From NCBI RefSeq assembly GCF_036250695.1, contig NZ_CP109427.1:7688001-7752000 (forward strand): a DNA stretch of 64,000 bases, written 5' to 3'. The notes below the pieces were generated by a model that worked only from the letters and a program-made list of their open reading frames with translations, ran no database searches and was not told the DNA's origin. A program made the position numbers and the translations under genes. Positions 7,919 to 17,096 of the stretch are shown piece by piece (the first letter of the stretch is position 1; each line of letters starts with the position of its first letter). The stretch is from Streptomyces sp. NBC_01497 (GTDB lineage: Bacteria; Actinomycetota; Actinomycetes; Streptomycetales; Streptomycetaceae).

Positions 7919-10312
7919 ATGAGATGGACCCGACAACCGCGGCCGCGTTCACGCCCGCGACTGCGGCTGCGCGCGGCGGGAGCGGTGACAGCGGCGCTGC
8001 TGACCGCCGGCACGCTGGCCGCGTCCGGCGCGCAGGCCGCGCCGGGGAGCGCCGCCGGCCCGCACGGCCCGCTCACCGCCCTGGTGAACCCGTTCATCGG
8101 CAGTCAGGACGAGGGCAACACCTACCCCGGCGCCACGGTCCCGTTCGGCATGGTGCAGTTCTCCCCCGACACCGGCCACAACACCGGCTACGACTACACG
8201 CAGAACCAGATCCGGGGCTTCTCCCTCGTCCACCTCTCCGGAGTCGGCTGCGGGCTCGGCGGCGACCTGCCGGTGCTGCCCACCACCGGTGACGTCAGCG
8301 AGACGGACTACGCGAAGTACGCGGCCACCTTCAGCCATGACGACGAGAAGGCGAGCCCCGGTTACTACAAGGTGGGTCTTGACTCCGGCATCACGGCGGA
8401 GCTGACGGCCACCGGGCGTACGGGGGTGCAGCGCTACACCTTCCCCGCCACGGACAAGGCGAACGTCCTGCTGGACGCGGGCCAGTCACTGCACAAGAAC
8501 CTCTCCACCAAGGTCGAGATCCTCGACGACCACACGGTGCGCACGGCGATCACCGGCAGCGGTTTCTGCCAGGACACCAAGCCGTACACCGTCTACACGG
8601 TGACCCACTTCAACCGGCCTTTCACGACCTCGGGCACGTGGAACGGCGAGACGGTGAGCGCGGGCTCCAGGACGTCGTCCGCGACCTCCGGGCTCAACGG
8701 CGCCTATGTACGCTTCGACACGCGCAAGAACCACAGCGTGGAGGCCACCACCGCGGTCTCCTATGTGGACGCGAAGGGTGCGGCGCTCAACCTCCGTGCC
8801 GAGGGCGGCCGTTCCTTCGACACCGTGGAGCGGGCCGCACAGTCGACCTGGGAGAAGCGACTGGAGAGCGTCCGCGTGCAGGGAGGCAGCGGCACACAGC
8901 GGAACACCTTCTACTCCTCGCTGTACCGGTCCTTCCTCGCACCGAACACGGGCAGTGACGTCGACGGCCGCTACACCGGCTGGGACCAGAAGATCCACCG
9001 GGCCAAAGACTTCACGTACTACCAGAACTTCTCCCTGTGGGACACCTACCGGACCCAGACCCAACTGCTGTCCCTGCTCGCGCCGCAGCAGGCGCGGGAC
9101 ATGGCGATCTCCGTACTGCAGATCGACAAGGACAGCGGCTGGCTGCCCAAGTGGGGCTACGGGACCGTCGAGACCAACATCATGACCGGCGACCCGGTCA
9201 CCCCGTTCCTCACCAACGCCTTCCAGCAGGGACTGCTCAAGGGCTACGAGGAGCAGGCCTACCAAGCGCTGAAGAAGAACGCCGACGGTGTGCCGCCCAC
9301 CGACTCGGCGCCCGTCGGGCGCGAGGGCAACACGGAGTACCTGGCGCACGGTTACGTCCCCTACATCGCGAACCACACGCACGCCAAGCCCGGTGACTCG
9401 GACTACGACTACGGCGGCTCCGCGACCCTGGAGTACGCGCTCGCCGACGGCATGCTCGCGCAGATGGCCGGCGACCTCGGCCACCGGGCCGACGCCGCCC
9501 GGTACGCGAAGCGCGCCGAGAACTACCGCAGTGTCTTCGACCCCACGACCGGCTTCTTCCGCGCCCGCGACACCGACGGCGCGTTCACCGGTCCCGACGA
9601 CCCGGCGCAGAGCGTGGGCTTCCACGAGGGCACGTCCTGGCAGTACCAGTGGCTGGTGCCGCAGGACATCCCGGGCATGGTGAGCCTGATCGGCGGTGAG
9701 AAGGCGGCCAACGACCGGCTCGACTCCTTCTTCGCCTATGACCAGTTGGTGCAGGACCCGGCCGGGACCGCGAGCGAGGTCTGGGTCAACGGGCCGTACT
9801 CGTACTACAACGCGAACAAGTACAACCCGTCGAACGAGCCGGACCTCATCGCCCCGTACACCTACCTGTCCACGGGCCAGCCCTGGAAGACCACGGACGT
9901 GGTGCACGCGGCGCTGACCCTCTTCACCGACACGCCGACCGGTATGACCGGCAACGACGACCTGGGCACCATGTCCGCCTGGGACGTGCTGTCGTCCATC
10001 GGGATCTTCCCGGTGCAGCCGGGCACCAGCACCTGGGGGCTGTCGACCCCGGTCTTCGACCGCGTCGACCTCACCCTGGACCGGCACTACTACCCCGAGG
10101 GCCGGCTGAGCATCAAGGCCCCCGGTACGTCGGACACCGACCGGTACACGCAGTCCGTGTCGGCGGACGGTTCGTCCTACGGGAAGACGTACCTGACCAC
10201 GGCGGCCCTGCGCCACACCCGCGATCTGACGTTCACGGTCGGCGCGCAGCCCTCGCAGTGGGGCACGTCCGCGGACGCCGCCCCGCCGGCCGTCGTCGGC
10301 TCCGCCGGCTGA
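7919..10312 (+). CDS. Secreted GH92 alpha-mannosidase
   Basis: A 797-residue exo-acting alpha-mannosidase of glycoside hydrolase family 92. These are Ca-dependent inverting enzymes that trim alpha-1,2- or related mannosides from glycoproteins and mannans. An Arg-rich N-terminus with a hydrophobic segment ending AQAA is a secretion signal. Family motifs are VNPFIGSQDEGNTYPGATVP at the mature N-terminus, the catalytic-acid region NPSNEPDLIAPY and the catalytic-base region GNDDLGTMSAW. The ATG at 7919 has TTGGAGGA 6 nt upstream. Expression is probably under the upstream palindrome shared with the second, broken GH92 gene near 47 kb. Linkage specificity cannot be told from sequence. Confidence 0.94.
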   Translation: MRWTRQPRPRSRPRLRLRAAGAVTAALLTAGTLAASGAQAAPGSAAGPHGPLTALVNPFIGSQDEGNTYPGATVPFGMVQFSPDTGHNTGYDYTQNQIRGFSLVHLSGVGCGLGGDLPVLPTTGDVSETDYAKYAATFSHDDEKASPGYYKVGLDSGITAELTATGRTGVQRYTFPATDKANVLLDAGQSLHKNLSTKVEILDDHTVRTAITGSGFCQDTKPYTVYTVTHFNRPFTTSGTWNGETVSAGSRTSSATSGLNGAYVRFDTRKNHSVEATTAVSYVDAKGAALNLRAEGGRSFDTVERAAQSTWEKRLESVRVQGGSGTQRNTFYSSLYRSFLAPNTGSDVDGRYTGWDQKIHRAKDFTYYQNFSLWDTYRTQTQLLSLLAPQQARDMAISVLQIDKDSGWLPKWGYGTVETNIMTGDPVTPFLTNAFQQGLLKGYEEQAYQALKKNADGVPPTDSAPVGREGNTEYLAHGYVPYIANHTHAKPGDSDYDYGGSATLEYALADGMLAQMAGDLGHRADAARYAKRAENYRSVFDPTTGFFRARDTDGAFTGPDDPAQSVGFHEGTSWQYQWLVPQDIPGMVSLIGGEKAANDRLDSFFAYDQLVQDPAGTASEVWVNGPYSYYNANKYNPSNEPDLIAPYTYLSTGQPWKTTDVVHAALTLFTDTPTGMTGNDDLGTMSAWDVLSSIGIFPVQPGTSTWGLSTPVFDRVDLTLDRHYYPEGRLSIKAPGTSDTDRYTQSVSADGSSYGKTYLTTAALRHTRDLTFTVGAQPSQWGTSADAAPPAVVGSAG

Positions 10313-10320
10313 CGGACGGC

Positions 10321-10359
10321 GGACGCGCCGGGCCGGGCACCTCGGCGTCCGGCGCGTCC
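10321..10359. terminator. Hairpin downstream of GH92
   Basis: A 10-bp perfect stem (GGACGCGCCG at 10321-10330, CGGCGCGTCC at 10350-10359) with a 19-nt loop begins 8 nt after the GH92 stop codon. It sits next to the stronger hairpin at 10370-10420 and may form a tandem terminator with it. Confidence 0.5.
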
Positions 10360-10369
10360 GCCCATCGCC

Positions 10370-10420
10370 ACCTGCGGGAGGCCCGGGTCACGCACCGCGT
10401 GACCCGGGCCTCCCGCAGGT
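10370..10420. terminator. Strong bidirectional terminator hairpin
   Basis: Perfect 23-bp inverted repeat (10370-10392 and 10398-10420) with a 5-nt loop CACCG, lying between the convergent GH92 gene and lctP. The stem ends 4 nt from the lctP stop codon. It lacks a long U-tract, as is usual for actinomycete terminators. Confidence 0.85.
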
Positions 10421-10424
10421 ACGG

Positions 10425-12179
10425 CTAGACGACCATCCAGTCCAGTACCGGTGTCGACTGCAGGTACACCAGGACGCACATGAACAGCAGGAACGCCAGC
10501 GACCACACGATCACCCGGCGGAAGATGATCCCTTCCTTGCCCTGCATCCCCACCGCGGACGCCGCGATCGCCAGGTTCTGCGGCGAGATCATCTTGCCCA
10601 GGACCCCGCCCGAGGAGTTCGCCGCGGCCATCAGGGCCGGGGACAGGCCGGCCTGGTGCGCGGCGGTGATCTGGAGGGCGCCGAACAGCGAGTTGGACGA
10701 GGTGTCCGAGCCGGTCACCGCGACGCCGAGCCACCCGAGGATCGGCGAGAGGAACGCGAACAGCGCACCCGCGCCCGCCACCCACAGGCCGAGTGTGGTG
10801 GTCTGACCCGACTCGTTCATGATGAACCCGAGGCCCAGCACCAGCATCACCGTCAGGATCGCGAACTTCAGCTGGTCCAGGGTCCTTCCGTACGCCCTGG
10901 CGGCGCGGCCGGGACCGACCCCGAGCAGGAGCAGGGTGATGAGTCCCGAGATCAGCAGCAGACTGCCCGCCGCCGAGAGGAAGTTGAGCTTGAACGTGGT
11001 GGCGACCGGATCTCCGGCGCCGTTGGTGATGTGCAGGCCAGGCCAGTTGACGATGCGGGTCACCGATTCGAGGCCCGTGCCCGAGGCGCCGACCCCGGTG
11101 GGCGGCTTGCCCTGGATCGCCGGTACCCGGGTCGCCAGCACGAACACCACGATGATCACCAGGTAGGGAGCGTAGGCGCGGAAGACCTCCAGCGGTGTGT
11201 CGCGCGGCGCCCGCCCGGTCGCGGAGGCGGATGTCCGGCCGGCCCCGGGGCCCGCGGTCGTCGCGCCGGCCGGGGCCTTCGCGCCGAGGCCGTCGGTGCC
11301 GGCCTCGGCGTCCGCCCCGTCCCGCGCTCCGCGCGCAGCCTCGTGGTACGTCTCCTTCGGCTGCCACACCCGGGTCAGCAGGACCACCGCCAGCGCCGCC
11401 GCCAACGAGGCGACGATGTCCGCGAGTTGCACGGACCAGAAGTTCGCGGACAGGTACTGGAACACACCGAAGGTCACACCGGCCACCACCGCGGGCAGCC
11501 AGGTCTGGCGCAGTCCCCTGCGTCGGTCGACGATGAACACCAGTGCCAGGGGCACGAACACCGACAGGACGGGAGTCTGCCGTCCCACCATCGCGCCCAG
11601 CTGGTCCACCGGCAGGCCCGTCACCCCGGCGAGCGTGGTGACGGGCACGGCGATCGCGCCGAACGCCACCGGCGCGGTGTTGGCGACCAGTGTCACCGTC
11701 GCGGCTTTCAGCGGTTTGAAGCCCAGGGCGATGAGCATCACGGAACTGATGGCCACCGGTGTGCCGAATCCGGCCAGCGCCTCCATCAGGGCGCCGAAGC
11801 AGAACGCGATGATGATGGCCTGCACCCGCTGGTCGTCGCTGACGGAGGCGAACGACCGTCGGAGTACGTCGAAATGGCCCGTCTCAACCGTGATGTTGTA
11901 CACCCAGATCGCGTTGATCACGATCCACATGATCGGGAAGAAGCCGGTCGCGGCGCCCAGGGCCCCGCTGTTGAAGGCGTCGCCGACCGGCATCGAGTAC
12001 GCGGCGACGGCGACGATCACGGAGACGGCGGCGGATATCAGCGAGGCGAGCCAGGCCTGCATGCGCAGGACGCCCAGCAGGATGAACAGGACGAGCAGCG
12101 GGAGGATCGCGATCAGCGACGACCACCCGATCGAATCGGCTATCGGGTGGTAGTTCTGTTGGTATGCGGCAAGCAGCAC
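10425..12179 (-). CDS. lctP: L-lactate / 2-hydroxyacid permease
   Basis: A 584-residue polytopic membrane protein of the LctP (LldP/GlcA) family, proton-linked importers of lactate and glycolate. It has 12 or more hydrophobic segments. Conserved family regions include FGALMEALAGFGTPVAIS, NTAPVAFGAIAVPVTTLAG and the C-terminal GVAVTGSDTSSNSLFGALQ and NSSGGVLGKMISPQNL. A cytoplasmic Ala/Gly-rich insert of about 60 residues lies mid-protein. The GTG at 12179 follows AAGGGG by 7 nt. It is the last gene of a leftward unit with glcD, glcE and glcF homologues, which fits import of the acid those enzymes oxidise. Confidence 0.93.
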   Translation of the reverse strand: MLLAAYQQNYHPIADSIGWSSLIAILPLLVLFILLGVLRMQAWLASLISAAVSVIVAVAAYSMPVGDAFNSGALGAATGFFPIMWIVINAIWVYNITVETGHFDVLRRSFASVSDDQRVQAIIIAFCFGALMEALAGFGTPVAISSVMLIALGFKPLKAATVTLVANTAPVAFGAIAVPVTTLAGVTGLPVDQLGAMVGRQTPVLSVFVPLALVFIVDRRRGLRQTWLPAVVAGVTFGVFQYLSANFWSVQLADIVASLAAALAVVLLTRVWQPKETYHEAARGARDGADAEAGTDGLGAKAPAGATTAGPGAGRTSASATGRAPRDTPLEVFRAYAPYLVIIVVFVLATRVPAIQGKPPTGVGASGTGLESVTRIVNWPGLHITNGAGDPVATTFKLNFLSAAGSLLLISGLITLLLLGVGPGRAARAYGRTLDQLKFAILTVMLVLGLGFIMNESGQTTTLGLWVAGAGALFAFLSPILGWLGVAVTGSDTSSNSLFGALQITAAHQAGLSPALMAAANSSGGVLGKMISPQNLAIAASAVGMQGKEGIIFRRVIVWSLAFLLFMCVLVYLQSTPVLDWMVV

Positions 12180-12265
12180 GGTGCACCCCTTCTGGGACGG
12201 CGGGGAAACCTGCGGCCCCGGCGTCCGGACGCTCCGCCGGGGAGATCCTGGGGACAGTGCCGGGC

Positions 12266-13930
12266 CTACCCGGGGGCTCCGGTGGCCGGCGGGCGCGGGG
12301 AGGACGCGTCGGTGGGCCGCCGGGCGGCGGACGGCGCCGTGGCCGTGTGCGTTGCCGGCGACGTGGCGTCGCCGGCGGGGGGCAGGACCGTGCCCGGCCC
12401 GTCGAGTGCCCGGGCGAGCACCCGCTCCACCGGCACCCCGCGGATCGACGCGTCCAGCACCTGAACGGTGTGCGCGACGGGCATCCGCTCGCCCATGCGC
12501 GCGAGGGTCGTCGCGACCTGCATCCAGCACCCCGGATTGGCGGTCACCATGACGTCGGCGCCCGTCGCGAGGACCGCCTTCGCCTTGCGTTCGCCGAGTT
12601 CGCGGGCGGGTTCCGGGTGCAGCAGGTTGTACGTGCCGGCGCTGCCGCAGCAGATCTCCGCCTCCGTCAGTTCCTTCACCTGAACGCCCGGCACACCGCG
12701 CAGCAGCCGTCGCGGCTGCTCGCGTACGCCCTGGGCGTGCGCGAGGTGGCAGGCGTCCTGGTAGGCGACGGTCATCGGCAGCGGGTGGCGTTCGGCGACC
12801 GGGCCGAGTTCGTCCAGCAGTTCGGTGATGTCCCGGGCCTTCGCCGCGAGCGCCGCCGCCCGCCGCGACCAGTCGGGCTCGTCGCGCAGCAGGTGCGCGT
12901 ATTCCTTGAGATGCGATCCGCAGCCCGCCGCGTTGACCACCACCCTCTCCACGTGGGCCGCCTCGAAGGTCTCGATGGCGCGCTTCGCGAAGTCCAGTGC
13001 CTCCGGCTCGCGTCCCGCGTGCGCCGACAGGGCGCCGCAGCATCCCTGCCGGGGCGGTACCACCACGTCACAGCCCTCGGCGGCCAGGACCCGTACCGTC
13101 GCCGCGTTCACGTCGGGGAAGAACGCGCCCTGCACGCAGCCCGTCATCAGGCCCACCGTGCTGCGCCGGGTGCCGCGCGCGGGCGTGCGCGGCGGCAGGG
13201 GCTTCGTACGGCCCAGCTTCGGCGCCAGCGCCTCCATGGCACGCAGCGGTTCCGGCAGCCGTGCCAGCAGTCCCGACCTGGCCAGCGCGCGCCCGAGTCC
13301 GGTCGCCTGGTAGGCCCGAAGCGGTCCGCGCAGCGCCCGCAGCCTGCGTGGATAGGGGAACACCGCGTAGACGGCCGCGCGCAGCAGCCGCTGCGCGCGG
13401 GGCCGTTCGACACGCCGCTCCAGTTGTGCCCGGGTCGCCTCGATCAGCCGGTCGTAGCGCACACCGGACGGGCAGGCCGTCACGCACGCCATGCAGCCCA
13501 GGCACTGGTCGAGGTGGCGGACGCTGCCCGCGTCGAACGCGTCGCCCTCCAGCGCGCCCTTCATGATGTCGATCCGGCCACGCGGGCTGTCCATCTCCTC
13601 GCCCCACAGCACGTACGTCGGGCAGGTCGGCAGGCAGAAGCCGCAGTGCACGCAGTCCCCGATCAGCGCGGCGTCCGGCGGCCGGTGCGCGTCGAACGCC
13701 CCGTCCGGCGGCGGGCCGCTGCCCGGCATGCCGAGGCCCACGGTGGCCGCCGCGGCGGTGGCGGCGATCGGGCCGCCCTGCCCCATGGAGAGCGGGTCAC
13801 GCGCGCCCACCACCTCGGCGGCGGCCCGGTCGGCCGGGCGGACAGCTCCGCCTTCGGCCCGGGGGCCGCCCTGCGGGCCCGGGGCCTGGCCGGGAGTGCC
13901 GGGTTCTTCGGATCCGGGTGCCATCGCCAT
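12266..13930 (-). CDS. glcF: Glycolate/lactate oxidase iron-sulfur subunit (GlcF type)
   Basis: 554 residues. Two ferredoxin-type 4Fe-4S motifs are visible: Cys93, 96, 99, 103 (CVHCGFCLPTC) and Cys143, 146, 149, 153 (CLGCMACVTAC). Two CCG domains follow (GCCGALSAH and CCGSAGTYN). The subunit passes electrons from the FAD subunits to the respiratory chain. The first 80 or so residues are Gly/Pro/Ala-rich and the true start may be internal, but ATG 13930 directly abuts the glcE stop codon, which supports translational coupling. The C-terminal 50 residues are also low-complexity. It is the third gene of the glcD-glcE-glcF-lctP unit. Confidence 0.92.
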   Translation of the reverse strand: MAMAPGSEEPGTPGQAPGPQGGPRAEGGAVRPADRAAAEVVGARDPLSMGQGGPIAATAAAATVGLGMPGSGPPPDGAFDAHRPPDAALIGDCVHCGFCLPTCPTYVLWGEEMDSPRGRIDIMKGALEGDAFDAGSVRHLDQCLGCMACVTACPSGVRYDRLIEATRAQLERRVERPRAQRLLRAAVYAVFPYPRRLRALRGPLRAYQATGLGRALARSGLLARLPEPLRAMEALAPKLGRTKPLPPRTPARGTRRSTVGLMTGCVQGAFFPDVNAATVRVLAAEGCDVVVPPRQGCCGALSAHAGREPEALDFAKRAIETFEAAHVERVVVNAAGCGSHLKEYAHLLRDEPDWSRRAAALAAKARDITELLDELGPVAERHPLPMTVAYQDACHLAHAQGVREQPRRLLRGVPGVQVKELTEAEICCGSAGTYNLLHPEPARELGERKAKAVLATGADVMVTANPGCWMQVATTLARMGERMPVAHTVQVLDASIRGVPVERVLARALDGPGTVLPPAGDATSPATHTATAPSAARRPTDASSPRPPATGAPG

Positions 13931-15076
13931 TCAGAGCCCTCCGAGCAAGCGTCCGGGCGACAGCCGTCGCGCCGGGTCGAACTGGTCCTTCACCCGTGTC
14001 ATCAGGCCGAACGAGTCGGCCACCGGCCCCCAGTGGGCCGCCGCGTCCAGCGGACCGCGCGCGGCCAGCACCACCGCGGAACCGTCGTACGGTGTGATCG
14101 CGGCGCGCAGCGCGTCCAGGTCCGCCTCGCCCGGGAGCGCCGCGTACGCCACCCCTGTGCACGCGGACGCGGTGCCGGACGCGCCGTCCGGCAGGGCTGC
14201 CAGCACATCCGGCAGCGCGGCCGGCGCGTACGCCAGGCGCACCACCAGCGGCCCCTCGGGGCGCCGGCCGAACCAGTCAGGTACCTCGGCCCTCTCCTCG
14301 CCACCACCCAGCAGGGCGAGCGCCGTCGCCGACTGGGCCCGTACGGATGCTTCAATCGATTCGAAGAGCACCACGAGTTCGCCGCGACCACCCGCGACGA
14401 AGCTCAGTTCGACGGCGGTCGGCGTCAGCGTGGAGCGCGCCACCGCGGCGGCCAGCCGTCCCGCCGCCTCGGCGTCGCCGACCGGCAGCACCACGGCGCC
14501 TGCCGCCTTCGGCAGCGGATGCAGCCGCCAGCTGGTCGAGACGACGACGCCGAGACCCCCGTGCGCGCCGGTGTACAGCTTGCCGAGGTCGTATCCCGCG
14601 ACGTTCTTGACGACCTTTCCGCCGGAACGCGCCGTCGTACCGTCCGCGAGGACGACCGTCACCCCGATCAGGAGGTCGCGAACGGTGCCGTAGCGCAGCC
14701 GGCGCGGCCCCGACGCGTTCGCGCCGACGATCCCGCCCAGCGTCGCGCCCTCCTCCGGCGGGTCCAGCGCCAGCATCTGGCCGTGCTCCGCCAGCCGCCG
14801 CTGGAAGGCGTCGAGCGTGACGCCCGCCTCCGCGACCGCGACGAGGTCGCCCGGCTCGTGCTCCACGATCCGGTCGAGACCCGTGGTGCGCAGCAGCACG
14901 TCGCAGGCCGACGGCGGGGCCGCCCAGCCCGTCTTCGTACCGGCACCGACCGGTACGACGCTGCCCCTCGTGGAGCGCAGCACCTCGGCGACCTCGTCCG
15001 CGGTCGCCGGCTCCACCACCTCGGCGGGCACCACGCCCCCGATCGCGTCCGGACGTGCCCCGCGTACCGACGCCAC
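13931..15076 (-). CDS. glcE: FAD-binding glycolate oxidase subunit (GlcE type)
   Basis: 381 residues. A PCMH-type FAD-binding domain covers the N-terminal half (VVPVGAGTKTGWAAPP, GGIVGANASGPRRLRYGTVRD and VKNVAGYDLGKLYTGA), followed by a shorter FAD-oxidase C-domain. In E. coli GlcE is the second flavin subunit of glycolate oxidase. The GTG at 15076 begins 1 nt after the glcD stop codon and the gene ends directly against the glcF ATG, so the three subunits are tightly coupled. The open frame upstream of 15076 is inside glcD and is not used. Confidence 0.92.
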   Translation of the reverse strand: MASVRGARPDAIGGVVPAEVVEPATADEVAEVLRSTRGSVVPVGAGTKTGWAAPPSACDVLLRTTGLDRIVEHEPGDLVAVAEAGVTLDAFQRRLAEHGQMLALDPPEEGATLGGIVGANASGPRRLRYGTVRDLLIGVTVVLADGTTARSGGKVVKNVAGYDLGKLYTGAHGGLGVVVSTSWRLHPLPKAAGAVVLPVGDAEAAGRLAAAVARSTLTPTAVELSFVAGGRGELVVLFESIEASVRAQSATALALLGGGEERAEVPDWFGRRPEGPLVVRLAYAPAALPDVLAALPDGASGTASACTGVAYAALPGEADLDALRAAITPYDGSAVVLAARGPLDAAAHWGPVADSFGLMTRVKDQFDPARRLSPGRLLGGL

Positions 15077-15077
15077 G

Positions 15078-16583
15078 TCAGAACACCTCGCCGAGCGACG
15101 GGTCGCGCCGGTCGTCGGCCGTCCGTACGCCCGGCCGCTCGCCGCACAGCCGGGGCGTGGGGAACAGCTTGCCCGGATTGGCGATCCCCGCCGGATCGAA
15201 GGCGCACCGCACGAGTTGCATCGTGTCCAGGTCCGCGTCCGTGAACTGCCGGGCCATCTTCGACTTCTTCTCCACGCCCACACCGTGCTCGCCGGTGATG
15301 GAACCCCCCAGATCCACACAGAGATCGAGGATCGCGAACCCCAGTTCCTCCGCCGCGGGGGCCGCGCCCGGCACCTTGTCGTCGAAGAGGATCAGCGGAT
15401 GCAGATTGCCGTCACCCGCGTGGAAGACGTTCGCCACGCGGACCCCGGCCTCGTCGGCCAGCCGCCCGATCTCGGCGAGCACCTCCGGCAGTCGGGTCCG
15501 GGGGATGACGCCGTCCTGCACGTAGTACGCGGGGCTGATCCGGCCGACCGCGGCGAACGCGGACTTGCGGCCCCGCCACATCAGGGCCCGTTCGGCGTCG
15601 TCGCGGGCGATCCTCGTCTCGAACGCGTTCCGCGCACCCGCGATCTCCTCGACCAGCCGGAACTGCTCGTCGACCTCGGCGCGCGGCCCGTCCAGCTCGA
15701 TCACCAGCACGGCGACCGCGCCGTGCGGATACCCGCACTGGACGGCGGCCTCCGCGGCCTCGATCGCGAGCGCGTCCATCATCTCGATCGCGGCGGGCAG
15801 GATGCCCGCCGCGATGACGTCGCTGACCGTCCCCGCGGCGTCGGCCACTTCGTGGAAGCCGACCAGCATCGTCCGTACGCTCTCGGGCGCCTGGATCGTG
15901 CGCAGGGTGACCTGGGTGGCCACGCCGAGCGTGCCCTCGCTGCCGACGAACGCGCCGAGCAGGTCGAGGCCCGGGTGCTCCGGGGCGGTGCCGCCGAGGT
16001 GCACGACCTCGCCGTCGGACAGGACGACCTCCGCGCCCATCACATGGTTGACGGTGAACCCGTACTTCAGGCAGTGCGCGCCCCCGGCGTTCTCCGCGAC
16101 GTTGCCGCCGATGGAACAGACCTGCTGGGAGGACGGATCGGGCGCGTACGCCTGCCCGTAGAGGGCGGCCTCCCGCGTCACCCAGAGGTTGACGACACCC
16201 GGCTCGGCCACGACGCGCGCGTTGTCCGGGTCCACGGACACGATGGAGCGCAGTCTCGACAGCACGATCAGCACCCCGTCCGCGACGGGCATCGCACCGC
16301 CGGACAGGCCGGTGCCGCTGCCGCGCGCCACGAACGGCACACCGTCGCGGGCGCACATCCGCACCGTCTCCACCACGTCGTCGCGGTGCCCCGCGAGCAC
16401 CACCACCGCGGGCCGCACCCGGAACGTCGCCAAACCGTCGCACTCGTACGTCCGCAACTGGGCGGGGTCGGTGAGCACCCTGTCGGCCCCGATGCGGGCC
16501 CGCAGGCGCTCCGCGAGGCGCAGCGCACGGGGTGCCGCTGCCCCGGGCGCCGTGCCGGCCACCTCCGCCAGGTGCTGACTCAT
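15078..16583 (-). CDS. glcD: FAD-linked 2-hydroxyacid oxidase (GlcD type)
   Basis: A 501-residue FAD-dependent dehydrogenase of the GlcD/D-lactate dehydrogenase family, the catalytic subunit that oxidises glycolate or D-lactate. FAD-domain motifs PFVARGSGTGLSGGA and GGNVAENAGG are present, as is the C-terminal active-site region HAGDGNLHP and GEHGVG. The ATG at 16583 has GAGGAGA about 6 nt upstream. It is the first gene of the leftward operon. Its promoter and two direct operator-like repeats lie 200-270 bp upstream. Whether the main substrate is glycolate or D-lactate is not decidable here; the LctP permease partner fits either. Confidence 0.93.
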   Translation of the reverse strand: MSQHLAEVAGTAPGAAAPRALRLAERLRARIGADRVLTDPAQLRTYECDGLATFRVRPAVVVLAGHRDDVVETVRMCARDGVPFVARGSGTGLSGGAMPVADGVLIVLSRLRSIVSVDPDNARVVAEPGVVNLWVTREAALYGQAYAPDPSSQQVCSIGGNVAENAGGAHCLKYGFTVNHVMGAEVVLSDGEVVHLGGTAPEHPGLDLLGAFVGSEGTLGVATQVTLRTIQAPESVRTMLVGFHEVADAAGTVSDVIAAGILPAAIEMMDALAIEAAEAAVQCGYPHGAVAVLVIELDGPRAEVDEQFRLVEEIAGARNAFETRIARDDAERALMWRGRKSAFAAVGRISPAYYVQDGVIPRTRLPEVLAEIGRLADEAGVRVANVFHAGDGNLHPLILFDDKVPGAAPAAEELGFAILDLCVDLGGSITGEHGVGVEKKSKMARQFTDADLDTMQLVRCAFDPAGIANPGKLFPTPRLCGERPGVRTADDRRDPSLGEVF

Positions 16584-16782
16584 CGTCTCTCCTCGTCGTC
16601 GTGGGTCCTCAGGGGCCTGCCCGCCCCTGCCGCGGTGCCTGCCGCGGCCTCGCGAGGTCCACTGTCCTGCGGCTCACTCCTCAGGTCAGGATGTCCGGGC
16701 CGTGGCGGCACCGGATCACCACATCGACGGAGCCCGCCGGTCGCGGGGGCGTCGCGCGCCCTGCCCCTACCCCGGAGGCAAC

Positions 16783-16816
16783 TACCGAATGCCGGTAGAT
16801 CTCTATCGAATGCCGG
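16783..16816. promoter_or_regulatory. Two direct operator-like repeats in the glc promoter
   Basis: TACCGAATGCCGG (16783-16795) and TATCGAATGCCGG (16804-16816) are direct repeats differing at one base and spaced exactly 21 bp, about two helical turns. They lie at and just downstream of the inferred transcription start of glcD. That position suits a repressor binding one face of the helix, for example a FadR/GntR- or IclR-type hydroxyacid sensor. No such regulator is encoded nearby. Confidence 0.6.
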
Positions 16817-16817
16817 A

Positions 16818-16846
16818 AGAATGCAACCGCGACGGGGGAGTGTCAA
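16818..16846 (-). promoter_or_regulatory. Putative sigma-HrdB-type promoter of glcDEF-lctP
   Basis: On the minus strand a consensus -35 TTGACA (complement of 16841-16846) is followed after 17 bp by CATTCT (complement of 16818-16823). Transcription would begin near 16811, inside the second direct repeat. The -35 match is perfect; the -10 match is only moderate. Confidence 0.5.
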
Positions 16847-16965
16847 GAGTCACGGCACCCTCTTGTTTCCCCGTCAACCACTTGCTGATGCCCCGTCACA
16901 CCTCGGACCGGACAGGTCCCGTGCGCCGGGCAGCGGGACCGCGGGGCGCATGTCCCACTGTCACG

Positions 16966-17096
16966 ACAGGGACGGGACGGTGCTCCCGCCGCGAGGGAAC
17001 AGGGACGGGACGGTGCTCCCGCCGCGAGGGAACAGGGACGGGACGGTGCTCCCGCCGCGAGGGAACAGGGACGGGCGGTGCTCCCGCCGCGAGGGA
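16966..17096. repeat. 33-bp tandem repeat, four copies
   Basis: Three identical 33-bp units (16966-16998, 16999-17031, 17032-17064) and a fourth with a single-base deletion (17065-17096). Each contains GGGACGGGACGGTGCTCCCG and thus a short internal inverted element. There are no spacers, so this is not a CRISPR array. It lies upstream of the glc promoter and about 300 bp before the hydrolase start. Confidence 0.92.

Noticed and set aside
8486..10216. 576-codon minus-strand frame
   Set aside because: Antisense shadow of the intact GH92 gene.
12164..15244. Open frame of 1026 codons on the plus strand across the glc operon
   Set aside because: It is an antisense shadow of glcF and glcE, with Arg/Gly/Pro-rich composition and no domain. 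The minus-strand genes have clear Fe-S and FAD motifs.
16966..17096. CRISPR-like array
   Set aside because: Units are directly contiguous with no variable spacers and no cas genes are present.
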